Source: Dysgonamonadaceae bacterium (GTDB lineage: Bacteria > Bacteroidota > Bacteroidia > Bacteroidales > Azobacteroidaceae). From it: a stretch of 64,000 bases of DNA. The DNA lies in NCBI GenBank assembly GCA_031260045.1, contig JAIRKO010000039.1, positions 58,210-122,209 of the forward strand, written 5' to 3'. Positions 27,514-35,272 of this stretch are shown in pieces (the first letter of the stretch is position 1; each line of letters begins with the position of its first letter). The notes beneath the pieces were generated by a model. The model was not told where the DNA came from. It searched no databases and saw nothing but the letters and a program-made list of their open reading frames with translations. Made by a program: the position numbers and the translations under genes.

Positions 27514-28188
27514 ATGAAAAAAGTTTTTAAGTGTTTAATTTTTGCTGTTTTGTTTGCAGCAACGAGTGTAAGTGTGAGTGCGGATGCACGTTTCGGTGCG
27601 CGTCTGGGACTTCCGATTTCGAGTGTTAAAGTCAGCGAAAAAAACTCTAGTTCCAGCTCAAGCGGTTCAAAAGTAGGCTTTCAAGTCGGCATTTTAGGGG
27701 AATTACCTATCGGAGAGAGTTTTAGTTTCCAGCCTGAATTTTTATTTACGCAAGGTGGAGGTACGCTAAAAGATAAAGGTGGTTCTGGCGACTACAAATG
27801 GGAGGAGAAGAACACCTTCGCTACCGGCGAACTCCAAATACCTTTGAATTTTAAGTATACCCATTCTCTGGGGAGTGTAAAGATTTTCGGATTGGCGGGA
27901 CTTTACGGGTCTTATATCGTCAGTGCGGAAGGAAAGTCGGAGTATACTTACGATGGCGAAACGGAGAAAGAAACTACAGACCTGCTTAAAAAAGACGGTA
28001 AGGGGAATAGACAGGTTGATCAGCTGGAAATCGGGCTGAATGTGGCAGCGGGAGTAGAGTTGCAAAACGGGCTGTTTATTGAGGCAGGTTATAAGCACGG
28101 CTTCACAAATCTTGCCACCAAAGATTATGACGAGGAAAATGTGATCAAAAAGAGCGCATTTTCAATCGGCGTAGGATTTTTCTTTTAA
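27514..28188 (+). CDS. Outer-membrane beta-barrel protein, PorT-like (224 aa)
   Basis: Small exported barrel protein of the OMP_b-brl/PorT type common in Bacteroidetes. A signal peptide covers residues 1-22 (KCLIFAVLFAATSVSVSA), followed by RFGARLGLPISS and repeated amphipathic strands such as KVGFQVGILGELPIG, with a terminal FSIGVGFFF typical of barrel C-termini. A serine-rich loop follows the first strand. The start at 27514 is preferred over an ATG 12 codons upstream because it begins the signal peptide. A terminator follows at 28204. Its exact role is unknown. Confidence 0.85.
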   Translation: MKKVFKCLIFAVLFAATSVSVSADARFGARLGLPISSVKVSEKNSSSSSSGSKVGFQVGILGELPIGESFSFQPEFLFTQGGGTLKDKGGSGDYKWEEKNTFATGELQIPLNFKYTHSLGSVKIFGLAGLYGSYIVSAEGKSEYTYDGETEKETTDLLKKDGKGNRQVDQLEIGLNVAAGVELQNGLFIEAGYKHGFTNLATKDYDEENVIKKSAFSIGVGFFF

Positions 28189-28203
28189 TAAGTTGTATTT
28201 TTA

Positions 28204-28232
28204 GGCTGTCGGGTTTCCGGCAGCCTTATTTT
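28204..28232 (+). terminator. Intrinsic terminator after the barrel protein
   Basis: GGCTGTCGG pairs with CCGGCAGCC around a short loop (one G-U pair), followed by TTATTTT. It lies 15 bp beyond the stop codon. Confidence 0.75.
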
Positions 28233-28272
28233 AATTTCAATATAAGGACATCCAGCGAGGGTTGAAGGAAAT

Positions 28273-28587
28273 GTGGATAAAGCGTCTAAAGAAAAGAATG
28301 GAGAGAGAGCCAACATCGTTTGGGAAGAAAACAGGTTGGGTGAGACAGATGACTTTATTGGAGACATATATAAGATAGTTGGTTTCGACGGAGAAGAATT
28401 AAAAGTAAAAGGAATAAAATTGTTATCGGCATGTTCGCATAATTATGATATATGGGACGACGAGCCTGAAACAGACAAAGAAGACCAAGAGAGAGACAGA
28501 ATTGCGAGAGCGTGGCTTAGAAAATTCAATGCGCACAGGGATTTTGATTGGACACAGGTTTCGACGATTACATACAAGAAATTATAG
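28273..28587 (+). CDS. Hypothetical acidic protein, possibly truncated (104 aa)
   Basis: Not recognised. The frame opens with GTG at 28273; the only upstream in-frame sequence is nine codons after a stop, with no ATG. The protein is hydrophilic and acidic (for example DDEPETDKEDQERDR) with no signal or membrane segment. No promoter motif is seen, and it follows closely after a terminator, so the 5' part may have been lost. A clean hairpin terminator at 28602 right after its stop suggests the 3' end of a genuine transcription unit. It may be the C-terminal remnant of a larger gene. Confidence 0.45.
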   Translation: MDKASKEKNGERANIVWEENRLGETDDFIGDIYKIVGFDGEELKVKGIKLLSACSHNYDIWDDEPETDKEDQERDRIARAWLRKFNAHRDFDWTQVSTITYKKL

Positions 28588-28601
28588 TGAGGTTTTAATA
28601 G

Positions 28602-28632
28602 ATAGGCGTGTTTATAGCACGCCTATTTTAAT
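28602..28632 (+). terminator. Intrinsic terminator after the hypothetical gene
   Basis: ATAGGCGTG at 28602-28610 pairs with CACGCCTAT at 28618-28626, followed by TTTTAATT. The stem is 9 bp with a 7-nt loop. Confidence 0.7.
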
Positions 28633-28692
28633 TCATAAAAATAAGAGGGGTAAGTAAATGTTCATAGTAGAATTTCAACGATATTTTTTTAC

Positions 28693-28724
28693 AAAAAAGC
28701 CCCGCACGTTTCCGGATGCGGGGC
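28693..28724 (-). terminator. Minus-strand terminator for typA
   Basis: On the minus strand GCCCCGCA pairs with TGCGGGGC and is followed by TTTTTTGT. It ends leftward transcription from typA and the fragment between them. It faces the plus-strand terminator at 28602. Confidence 0.8.
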
Positions 28725-28754
28725 AGGTGTAATTAAATAAAAGTCTGGAACTTA

Positions 28755-28922
28755 GCTATACGATGTTGTCGGCGGCTTTGCGAATTCTTTCGGCAAAATC
28801 GTAGAGACTTTGCTTGAGTTGTACTTTTTCGGCATAAGTAAAATCTCCTACGCCGCCATTTCCATCTATTCCATTGAACTTATTGTATATCCATGAAGAT
28901 GATTTTTTTACTTCACTCCCTT
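28755..28922 (-). pseudogene. C-terminal gene fragment downstream of typA
   Basis: The minus strand is open from just after the typA stop to a TAG at 28755-28757, encoding about 55 residues including SLYDFAERIRKAADNIV at its end. There is no start codon in this frame. Codon use looks coding, and a terminator follows, so it is probably the tail of a lost gene or, less likely, an unusual small protein. The family was not recognised. Confidence 0.4.
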
Positions 28923-28924
28923 TT

Positions 28925-30724
28925 TCATTTCACCCGCCCCCGCTTCCTATCATTTTCATCCAGCACAATTTTCCGAATTCTCATGGCAACCGGCGTTAAT
29001 TCAACGTATTCATCTTCTTTGATGTATTCCAAAGCCTGTTCAAGACTAAAAATAACGGGCGGGGTGAGGTGCGCTTTTTCGTCGCTCCCCGAAGCGCGGA
29101 CATTGGTCAGTTTTTTCGATTTGGTAACATTTACGACCAAATCGCCTTCCTTAGCATGTTCCCCTACAATTTGCCCCGCGTAGACATCTGTTTGAGGCTC
29201 AATGAAAAACCGCCCCCGATCTTGCAGTTTGTCCAAAGCGTAAGCAAAAGCGTTTCCGGTTTCCATCGCGATAATTGAGCCGTTTTGCCGTTTTTCGATT
29301 TCGCCTTTCCAAGGTTGATATTCCAGAAAACGGTGAGCCATAACGGCTTCCCCTGCGGAAACGGTTAAAACATTGTTTGCCAACCCAATAATTCCACGCG
29401 AAGGGATTATAAATTCAAGATGAATCCGGTCGCCTTTTTTTTCCATAGATTGCATTTCACCGCGTCGTTTGGTAATCATGTCGATGATTTTTCCGGAACT
29501 TTCTTCCGGCAGATTGATGGTTAATTGTTCTACCGGTTCGGATTTTACGCCGTTTATTTCTTTGATAATCACTTGCGGCTGACCCACTTGCAATTCATAC
29601 CCTTCCCTGCGCATGGTTTCTATCAGGATGGATAAATGCAAAATACCGCGTCCGTAAACAATCCACGCATCGGCAGAATCGGAGGGTTCGACGCGCATAG
29701 CCAGATTTTTGTCTAATTCGCGCATCAGGCGTTCGTAGATATGGCGGGAAGTTACGTATTTTCCGTCTTTTCCGAAAAACGGGGAATCGTTGATGGTGAA
29801 AAGCATCGACATGGTTGGCTCGTCGATAGCGATGGGCGCAAGCGGTTCGGGACGGTTTATGTCGGCAATCGTATCGCCGATTTCAAAGCCTTCGATTCCG
29901 ATAACGGCGCAAATATCGCCCGATTGGACGGACGGCGTTTTGGCGCGTCCCAAGCCCTCAAAAACATCCAATTCTTTGATACGGGATTTCACGATGCCGC
30001 CATCCCTTTTGCAGAGCGCAACTTCCATTCCTTCGCGCAGTTCCCCGCGGTGGATGCGACCAACGGCGATTCTGCCCACATAGTTGGAATAATCCAGAGA
30101 CGTAATTTGCATTTGAGGCGTACCCTCCAGCACGGCGGGCGCGGGAATATGTTCGATAATGGCGTCAAGGAGCGGCAGAATGTTGCCCGACGGTTTTTTC
30201 CAGTCGTCCGACATCCATCCCTGTTTGGCGGAGCCGTAAATGGTGGCGAAATCTAATTGTTCCTCGCTTGCATCTAAGGAAAACATCAGGTCAAAAACCA
30301 TTTCCTGCACTTCTTCGGGGCGACAATTGGGCTTATCGACTTTGTTGATGACAACCACCGGTTTCAATCCCAAAGCAATGGCTTTTTGGAGGACAAACCG
30401 CGTTTGAGGCATCGGTCCTTCAAAAGCGTCAACCAACAGGAGGACGCCGTCCGCCATATTCAACACCCGTTCCACTTCGCCGCCGAAATCGGCATGTCCC
30501 GGCGTATCAATGATATTGATTTTGCAGTCTTTGTAATTGATGGAAACGTTTTTAGCCAAAATAGTGATGCCGCGCTCGCGTTCCAAATCGTTGCTATCGA
30601 GGAACTGGTCTAATTCGGTTTTGTCGTCGCGGAACAATTTTCCGGCAACTAACATTTTATCGACCAAAGTCGTTTTCCCATGATCGACATGGGCGATGAT
30701 TGCTATATTTCGTATTTTTTGCAT
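28925..30724 (-). CDS. typA: Translational GTPase TypA/BipA (599 aa)
   Basis: Ribosome-binding GTPase implicated in 50S subunit assembly and stress adaptation. G motifs are clear: [13 protein letters not shown] (G1) near residue 15, [16 protein letters not shown] (G3) near residue 75 and NKVDKP (G4) near residue 130. Domain II and EF-G-like domain III follow, then the BipA-specific C-terminal domain containing [19 protein letters not shown]. Length is normal. A promoter with both elements lies at 30789-30822. The gene is monocistronic with a terminator at 28693. Confidence 0.96.
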   Translation of the reverse strand: MQKIRNIAIIAHVDHGKTTLVDKMLVAGKLFRDDKTELDQFLDSNDLERERGITILAKNVSINYKDCKINIIDTPGHADFGGEVERVLNMADGVLLLVDAFEGPMPQTRFVLQKAIALGLKPVVVINKVDKPNCRPEEVQEMVFDLMFSLDASEEQLDFATIYGSAKQGWMSDDWKKPSGNILPLLDAIIEHIPAPAVLEGTPQMQITSLDYSNYVGRIAVGRIHRGELREGMEVALCKRDGGIVKSRIKELDVFEGLGRAKTPSVQSGDICAVIGIEGFEIGDTIADINRPEPLAPIAIDEPTMSMLFTINDSPFFGKDGKYVTSRHIYERLMRELDKNLAMRVEPSDSADAWIVYGRGILHLSILIETMRREGYELQVGQPQVIIKEINGVKSEPVEQLTINLPEESSGKIIDMITKRRGEMQSMEKKGDRIHLEFIIPSRGIIGLANNVLTVSAGEAVMAHRFLEYQPWKGEIEKRQNGSIIAMETGNAFAYALDKLQDRGRFFIEPQTDVYAGQIVGEHAKEGDLVVNVTKSKKLTNVRASGSDEKAHLTPPVIFSLEQALEYIKEDEYVELTPVAMRIRKIVLDENDRKRGRVK

Positions 30725-30788
30725 ATTATAATTGGGTGGATATTAAGAATTGGGATTTTTAATTCTTTTCTCGGCGTGTGAAATTTTT

Positions 30789-30822
30789 GCAAAGATAGCG
30801 TTTATTTGTTACATAAGCCAAA
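30789..30822 (-). promoter_or_regulatory. Promoter of typA
   Basis: On the minus strand TTTG (30819-30822) and TATCTTTGC (30789-30797) are separated by 21 bp. The leader to the typA ATG is about 58 nt. Confidence 0.65.
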
Positions 30823-30954
30823 ACATCGCACAGTGGTAACGTGGTGCTCGTCGTCCCGCGCCTTTAATCGCTTAATATTTTGGGAAATTGGGTATCAAAG
30901 GGGCGGGTTTTTGTACAAAATTGGGGGTTTTGGGGACGAAAAATAATGATTAGT

Positions 30955-31080
30955 GATTAATGTACGCTAAGGCACGGAGGCGCGAAGAAACCGTCATTGC
31001 GGGCTTGACCCGCAATCCCCGCGCTCGGCATAGTCTCTGGCTACGTCGCGCAGGATGACGAGAACAGCCAGCACAAGCAT
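30955..31080. repeat. Composite dispersed-repeat block
   Basis: The block contains 'acgctaaggcacggaggcgcg', given as its parts 'acgctaagg' and 'acggaggcgcgaag', plus the hairpin ATTGCGGGcttgaCCCGCAAT. The first part resembles the insertion found inside the glycosyltransferase at 40.37 kb. The 30830-30954 part of the spacer is AT/GC-mixed with no recognised feature. Confidence 0.55.
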
Positions 31081-31083
31081 TTC

Positions 31084-34000
31084 TCAATCCCCCCAATTCA
31101 TCCGGTCGCGATAATTGCTGCTCTGCGAGTATTTTAAATCCTTCAAAAGCGAGGAGCTGACGGAAATCATGAAATTATAGGACTGGTAAAGCCCAAGCGG
31201 AATGATGCTTGCCGTCATTTGCCAGCAGTGCATCCGGCGGGTAATGTTGCATTGCAGCGTGGCAAACCGTTTGTTGTCGAAATCATACGAAGTGGAAAAA
31301 GACAAATCCCAACCTTTGGTGGGCGCAATATGCCCGGAAATCCCCAACGACTGATTGACTCGGTAATTATATTCCCGCTTCTCGCGGTTAAAATCGCCGT
31401 ATCCATATCCGAGTGAGTAATTGAACGAAAGGTTCCAAGGAATAGCGGTCGCCAAATAACCGTTTTCGTCATAATCTCCCTCCGTCTTTTTGGTTTTCCT
31501 GAGGGAAGCGGATTTTTGCGGGCGGTTATCCGTCGAGGCGTCGGTTTCGCCGTCCTGCAAAGCGTTGCCGTTTTCGTTCGCATTGTTGTCGGTTTGCTTT
31601 TCGTTTTTTGCAAACCATTTTTTAATAACGTCATTGTTAAGGGAATAGGAATAACCGGTGGACGTTCCCATAAACCGCCCAAACCCTTTTCCCCAACGCA
31701 ATTTATTGATATGACGCCCGTTTTCGTCGTAATAATAACTGTCGAACTGTCCGCTCAGGCTCAACGTTTGCCCCAGTATTTTCAGGCGGATGGATGCGCT
31801 CATATTCGACCATTTCAGGGAATCGGCAAGAAAATTGTAACTCATTCCCAAACTCAGGTTGTCGATAAGGCTGATTTTCCGGGTCGAATCAACGCCGACG
31901 GGGATTTTCACTTCCAAATTGTTGGCTATGGAAAAATTAACGGTTGCCGACTGTCCCCTGCCCGGCACGCCGAATATCTGGTTTTGAAAAGGCGAATAAG
32001 GGATGACGGTATCAACGCCGACAAATTCGTCGTAAACGCCGCCCCAGCGCGACATGTCGGGCGAACCCGAAAAACCGACGGAAGGCGTAACAACGTGGCG
32101 TATCTGCACGCCTTTCGTCCATCGCCCAAAAAGCGACCAGGGGCGGTACATGCCATAAAGTTTCGTGTTGGCGCTCACGCTTCCGCTTAACCGGCTGTGT
32201 ATCCAATAAAAACCGTAGGTTGTATCGACGGGAAGCAGTCGGTGGTCGTCGTATCCCATTTTAACTTTATGGGTATACCAATATCCTTCATAAGCAACGG
32301 ACGGACTGACGGTTATGTATTTCATCAGATTGAACGACGCCGAGAGCGGAATACTGTGGCTCATCCCGTTTTTCCAGTCCCGGATGACGTTTTTTTGCAA
32401 AAACTCCCGTTCTTTCACGTTGCCGCTACTGTTTTTCAGGTTACCGGTATAACTCATGTTGATTTTTTCATACCATTTTTGTTCGCCGACCTGTTCTTTC
32501 CTTTTAAAAGGATAAATCTGCCGCAGGGTGAACGTAAGATTGGGAAGCGAAACGCTCAAAGTCGTATCCCTCGAAGTCTGGCTGACGGCAAAACCGGCAT
32601 TGACGGAAAACGGTCGGGTGGGATGCCGGTAAGTGTAGGCTACGCTTGAGGATTTGGTGTTTTCGGTACGCGCTTCGTAACTGTAATAATGGTCAAGATT
32701 GTTCAGGCGCGAGCCGGAAGTGGAAAAATTGACATTGGCGTTCAGGGTCGAATACGGGTTGGATTTGGGGTCTTGGGCGTGGCTCCACCTGACTTGGAAA
32801 TCGTAAGCCTTGTTGTAATCGGAATTGGGCAGCCCTTTGGTTTCCTTGTCCCCCGTAACCGTTTCCCGATAACCGGCGCTGAAATTGCCCGAAAACCCGT
32901 ACCTTTTCCGGTAAGCGGAAGCCGCATCTAATCCCCACGAGCCTTTCATGTATATTTCCCCCGTCAGCTTCAAATCCGCATAATCGCTGAGGGCAAAATA
33001 ATAACCGCCGTTGCGTAAGGAAAAACCGCGCGTCATTTCATCGTCGAACGTGGGAACGATAATCCCCGAAGAATATTCCTTTGAAAACGGGAAAAAACCG
33101 AAAGGAATTGCAATCGGCAGGGGGACGTCTTCCACCACCAAATAAGCCGGTCCGGTTACCACATTCTTTCCCGGACGGACTTTGGCGCGCGTCATTTGAA
33201 AATAATAATGCGGATGGTCGTGTTCGTCGCAGGTCGTATATTTCCCGTCCTGCATATTCAGGTTTTCGTCGGGCATCCGTTTGGTAATGCCGGCGGTTAC
33301 GTATCCCTCTCCCTGTTGGGTGATTACGTCGTAAATAAACATTTTTTTGGTTTTGAAATTGAAGCGCAGGCGTTTCATTTCGTATTGCTGTTCGCCCTCT
33401 TTGAAAACCGGATAGCCAAATTCTTCCCCGACGGAATCCATGCCGAATGAAGCGTACATCACGCTGCTGTCGGCGTCCAGTTCAATGTATTCGGCGTCCA
33501 GTTCACGCGCCTGCTGTCGCACGGACGCCTGCCCGAAAAGGTAAAACATGTTTTTACCGTCGAGGGTCATGACAATCGAATCTTTGGCGTGAGAGCGGAT
33601 AGGGGCTTCTATCGCAGGCGGTTTGACGGAATCCGTTTTTGCCGGAATCGAATCCGTCGCCGCATCCTGCGCCCGCGCTTTCGGCGGTGCGAAAAACAGG
33701 AACAGGACAATAACGCTCGCAAACATCCGTAGCCATTCGTCGAATTTCCCGACTGCATCCGCCCCGTGTTTGGTGAGGCTTTTCCGCACCTTTTCCACCG
33801 GTTTTTCCCTGTCGGGCTTTGTTTTTGAAAAAAACTTGTCGGCGAAACAAACGATTTGTTCCTCAAGGCTCACGGGAAGCATGTCCCGGTGCGGGAGCGG
33901 CAAATTGTTTGCGATGATACGCTGTTTGCTTAATCCGGTGCCGGTGTGTCGTTCACAAACCAAAGCGTGAAAAGGAAGATTTTCTTGCCGCAGGAGGTCG

Positions 34001-34251
34001 GCGCCCAAATATCCGTGGCAGATATACGGAAATTTTCCGAAGCAGTAAATATCGGGCGCGTCGGTCATGAAAACGCCTATATCGTGCAGCATAGCCGCCT
34101 CGTAAATAAAATTTTTGTTCAAATTCATTTCGGGGTGATTATCTGCAATTGAAACGGCTTTTTCCGCCACAGCCATGCTGTGGGTAATCAGGATTTTGCG
34201 CAGGTCGTTATTTTCGGGGTAATGCTTGTGGATTATGTCCGTAGGTATCAT
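31084..34251 (-). CDS. lptD: HD-domain protein fused in frame to LptD-like LPS-assembly protein (1055 aa)
   Basis: Residues 1-175 are an HD-domain hydrolase-like protein (ITHSMAVAEKAVSIADNHP, AAMLHDIGV, CHGYLGADLLRQE, CERHTGTGLS and EEQIVCFADKFF), a family normally soluble. At residue 176 begins MFASVIVLFLFFAPPKARAQ, a textbook signal peptide, followed by an LptD/OstA-like domain (DGKNMFYLFGQASVRQQ) and a long beta-barrel to the C-terminus. The HD part normally ends just where the barrel's signal begins, so two adjacent genes seem to have lost the separating stop. The internal ATG at 33726 could start an 880-residue LptD alone. The start at 34251 is chosen by homology and a promoter at 34270. 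Confidence 0.85.
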   Translation of the reverse strand: MIPTDIIHKHYPENNDLRKILITHSMAVAEKAVSIADNHPEMNLNKNFIYEAAMLHDIGVFMTDAPDIYCFGKFPYICHGYLGADLLRQENLPFHALVCERHTGTGLSKQRIIANNLPLPHRDMLPVSLEEQIVCFADKFFSKTKPDREKPVEKVRKSLTKHGADAVGKFDEWLRMFASVIVLFLFFAPPKARAQDAATDSIPAKTDSVKPPAIEAPIRSHAKDSIVMTLDGKNMFYLFGQASVRQQARELDAEYIELDADSSVMYASFGMDSVGEEFGYPVFKEGEQQYEMKRLRFNFKTKKMFIYDVITQQGEGYVTAGITKRMPDENLNMQDGKYTTCDEHDHPHYYFQMTRAKVRPGKNVVTGPAYLVVEDVPLPIAIPFGFFPFSKEYSSGIIVPTFDDEMTRGFSLRNGGYYFALSDYADLKLTGEIYMKGSWGLDAASAYRKRYGFSGNFSAGYRETVTGDKETKGLPNSDYNKAYDFQVRWSHAQDPKSNPYSTLNANVNFSTSGSRLNNLDHYYSYEARTENTKSSSVAYTYRHPTRPFSVNAGFAVSQTSRDTTLSVSLPNLTFTLRQIYPFKRKEQVGEQKWYEKINMSYTGNLKNSSGNVKEREFLQKNVIRDWKNGMSHSIPLSASFNLMKYITVSPSVAYEGYWYTHKVKMGYDDHRLLPVDTTYGFYWIHSRLSGSVSANTKLYGMYRPWSLFGRWTKGVQIRHVVTPSVGFSGSPDMSRWGGVYDEFVGVDTVIPYSPFQNQIFGVPGRGQSATVNFSIANNLEVKIPVGVDSTRKISLIDNLSLGMSYNFLADSLKWSNMSASIRLKILGQTLSLSGQFDSYYYDENGRHINKLRWGKGFGRFMGTSTGYSYSLNNDVIKKWFAKNEKQTDNNANENGNALQDGETDASTDNRPQKSASLRKTKKTEGDYDENGYLATAIPWNLSFNYSLGYGYGDFNREKREYNYRVNQSLGISGHIAPTKGWDLSFSTSYDFDNKRFATLQCNITRRMHCWQMTASIIPLGLYQSYNFMISVSSSLLKDLKYSQSSNYRDRMNWGD

Positions 34252-34269
34252 TGCATCGTTTTTGACGCT

Positions 34270-34278
34270 GCAAAGATA
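34270..34278 (-). promoter_or_regulatory. -7 promoter motif of the HD-LptD gene
   Basis: The minus strand reads TATCTTTGC, about 19 bp upstream of the ATG at 34251. An ATG 28 codons further upstream would lie before the promoter, so 34251 is preferred. Confidence 0.6.
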
Positions 34279-34351
34279 GGAAAATAAAATAAATTGTTGG
34301 CTTTGCGGGGGAGGAGCGGAGCAAGAGAGCCGCAATCCTCTGCAAAAGCCC

Positions 34352-34512
34352 CGTCATTGGACTTGTTGCGGAGTAGCCATTTACAGTAACATTATCTTTG
34401 CCAAATGAATATGAGTTAGTACAAGGATTTAATAACCATCGTTTTCGTCAAGTTACCGGCGTCAATATTGACACCTTTAATAAAATGGGTTTTCGCAACA
34501 AGTCTAATGACG
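34352..34512. mobile_element. 161-bp MITE-like element with terminal inverted repeats
   Basis: The left end CGTCATTGGACTTGTTGCG (34352-34370) and the complement of the right end (34494-34512) agree at 18 of 19 positions. The interior has a -7 promoter (TATCTTTG at 34393-34400) and the start of a transposase-like frame. It looks like an internal-deletion derivative of an IS5-type element, which could be moved only by a transposase supplied elsewhere. No clear target duplication was identified. Confidence 0.7.
34398..34488 (+). pseudogene. IS5-like transposase N-terminal remnant inside the MITE
   Basis: The frame beginning at TTG 34398 reads EYELVQGFNNHRFRQVTGV and then NIDTFNKM, resembling the N-terminal helix-turn-helix of IS5/IS4-type transposases ('FRRLTGV...TFxxM'). 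It runs directly into the right terminal repeat, so all catalytic parts are missing. Confidence 0.5.
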
Positions 34513-34513
34513 A

Positions 34514-34546
34514 GTTTTACAAAAATAATTTATACTTTTGTAAAAC
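34514..34546 (+). promoter_or_regulatory. Sirtuin promoter with overlapping inverted repeat
   Basis: The -7 element TACTTTTG lies at 34533-34540. It is overlapped by a perfect 11-bp inverted repeat, GTTTTACAAAA (34514-34524) and TTTTGTAAAAC (34536-34546), with an 11-bp gap. The arrangement is typical of an operator for a dimeric repressor, though an RNA hairpin or chance AT-rich symmetry is possible. Confidence 0.5.
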
Positions 34547-34591
34547 ACCTTGATTTATATATAACGATTATAAACAAATAAAAATAAACCG

Positions 34592-35260
34592 ATGAAACGC
34601 ATTGTTTTTTTGACGGGGGCAGGCATGAGCGCCGAAAGCGGAATAAGCACTTTCCGCGATTCCGACGGGTTGTGGGAAAATTACGACGTGATGAAAGTTG
34701 CAAGCATCGATGGCTGGTATGAAAATCCCGATTTAATCTTGAAGTTTTACAACGAAAGGCGCGCACAATTGAACGCGGTTGAACCGAATGAAGGGCATAA
34801 AATTATTGCTTCGCTGGAAAAAGATTTCAAGGTGTCGGTCATTACGCAAAATGTGGATAATTTGCACGAAAAGGCGGGCAGTACGGAAGTCATTCATTTG
34901 CACGGCGAACTGACGAAAGCCTGCAACGAAAGCAAAACGGAAGTTTACGACATCGGCGTAAAACCCATCCTTCCGGGCGAAAAAGCCGCTGACGGCTCGC
35001 GCCTTCGTCCGTTCATCGTTTGGTTTGGCGAGGCTGTGCCGATGATTGAAAAAGCCGCCGCGATTGTTTCAAAAGCCGATATTGTCGTTATCATCGGCAC
35101 TTCCATGCAGGTTTATCCTGCCGCAGGGCTGATACATTACGCGCAAAAGGGCGCACCCGTGTATTTGATTGACCCGCAAAACGTGAATGCGCCGTCTAAT
35201 GTGATTATTATTCGGGAGAAAGCGAGCGCGGGGATGGTTCGGTTAAAAGAACTGCTTTGA
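34592..35260 (+). CDS. cobB: SIR2-family NAD-dependent protein deacylase (222 aa)
   Basis: Sirtuin that removes acyl groups from lysines using NAD+. The NAD-binding GAGMSAESGISTFRD near residue 10, the catalytic histidine in VIHLHGEL, TQNVDNLHEKAG, and the PFIVWFGEAVP block are present. FYNERR carries the Tyr-x-x-Arg pair known in CobB/SIRT5-type enzymes to favour succinyl or malonyl substrates. The four zinc-binding cysteines of most sirtuins are missing (one Cys remains, in KACNES), as I recall for other Bacteroidetes members. It is monocistronic with a possible operator at its promoter. Confidence 0.93.
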   Translation: MKRIVFLTGAGMSAESGISTFRDSDGLWENYDVMKVASIDGWYENPDLILKFYNERRAQLNAVEPNEGHKIIASLEKDFKVSVITQNVDNLHEKAGSTEVIHLHGELTKACNESKTEVYDIGVKPILPGEKAADGSRLRPFIVWFGEAVPMIEKAAAIVSKADIVVIIGTSMQVYPAAGLIHYAQKGAPVYLIDPQNVNAPSNVIIIREKASAGMVRLKELL

Positions 35261-35272
35261 CAAGCATAACCG

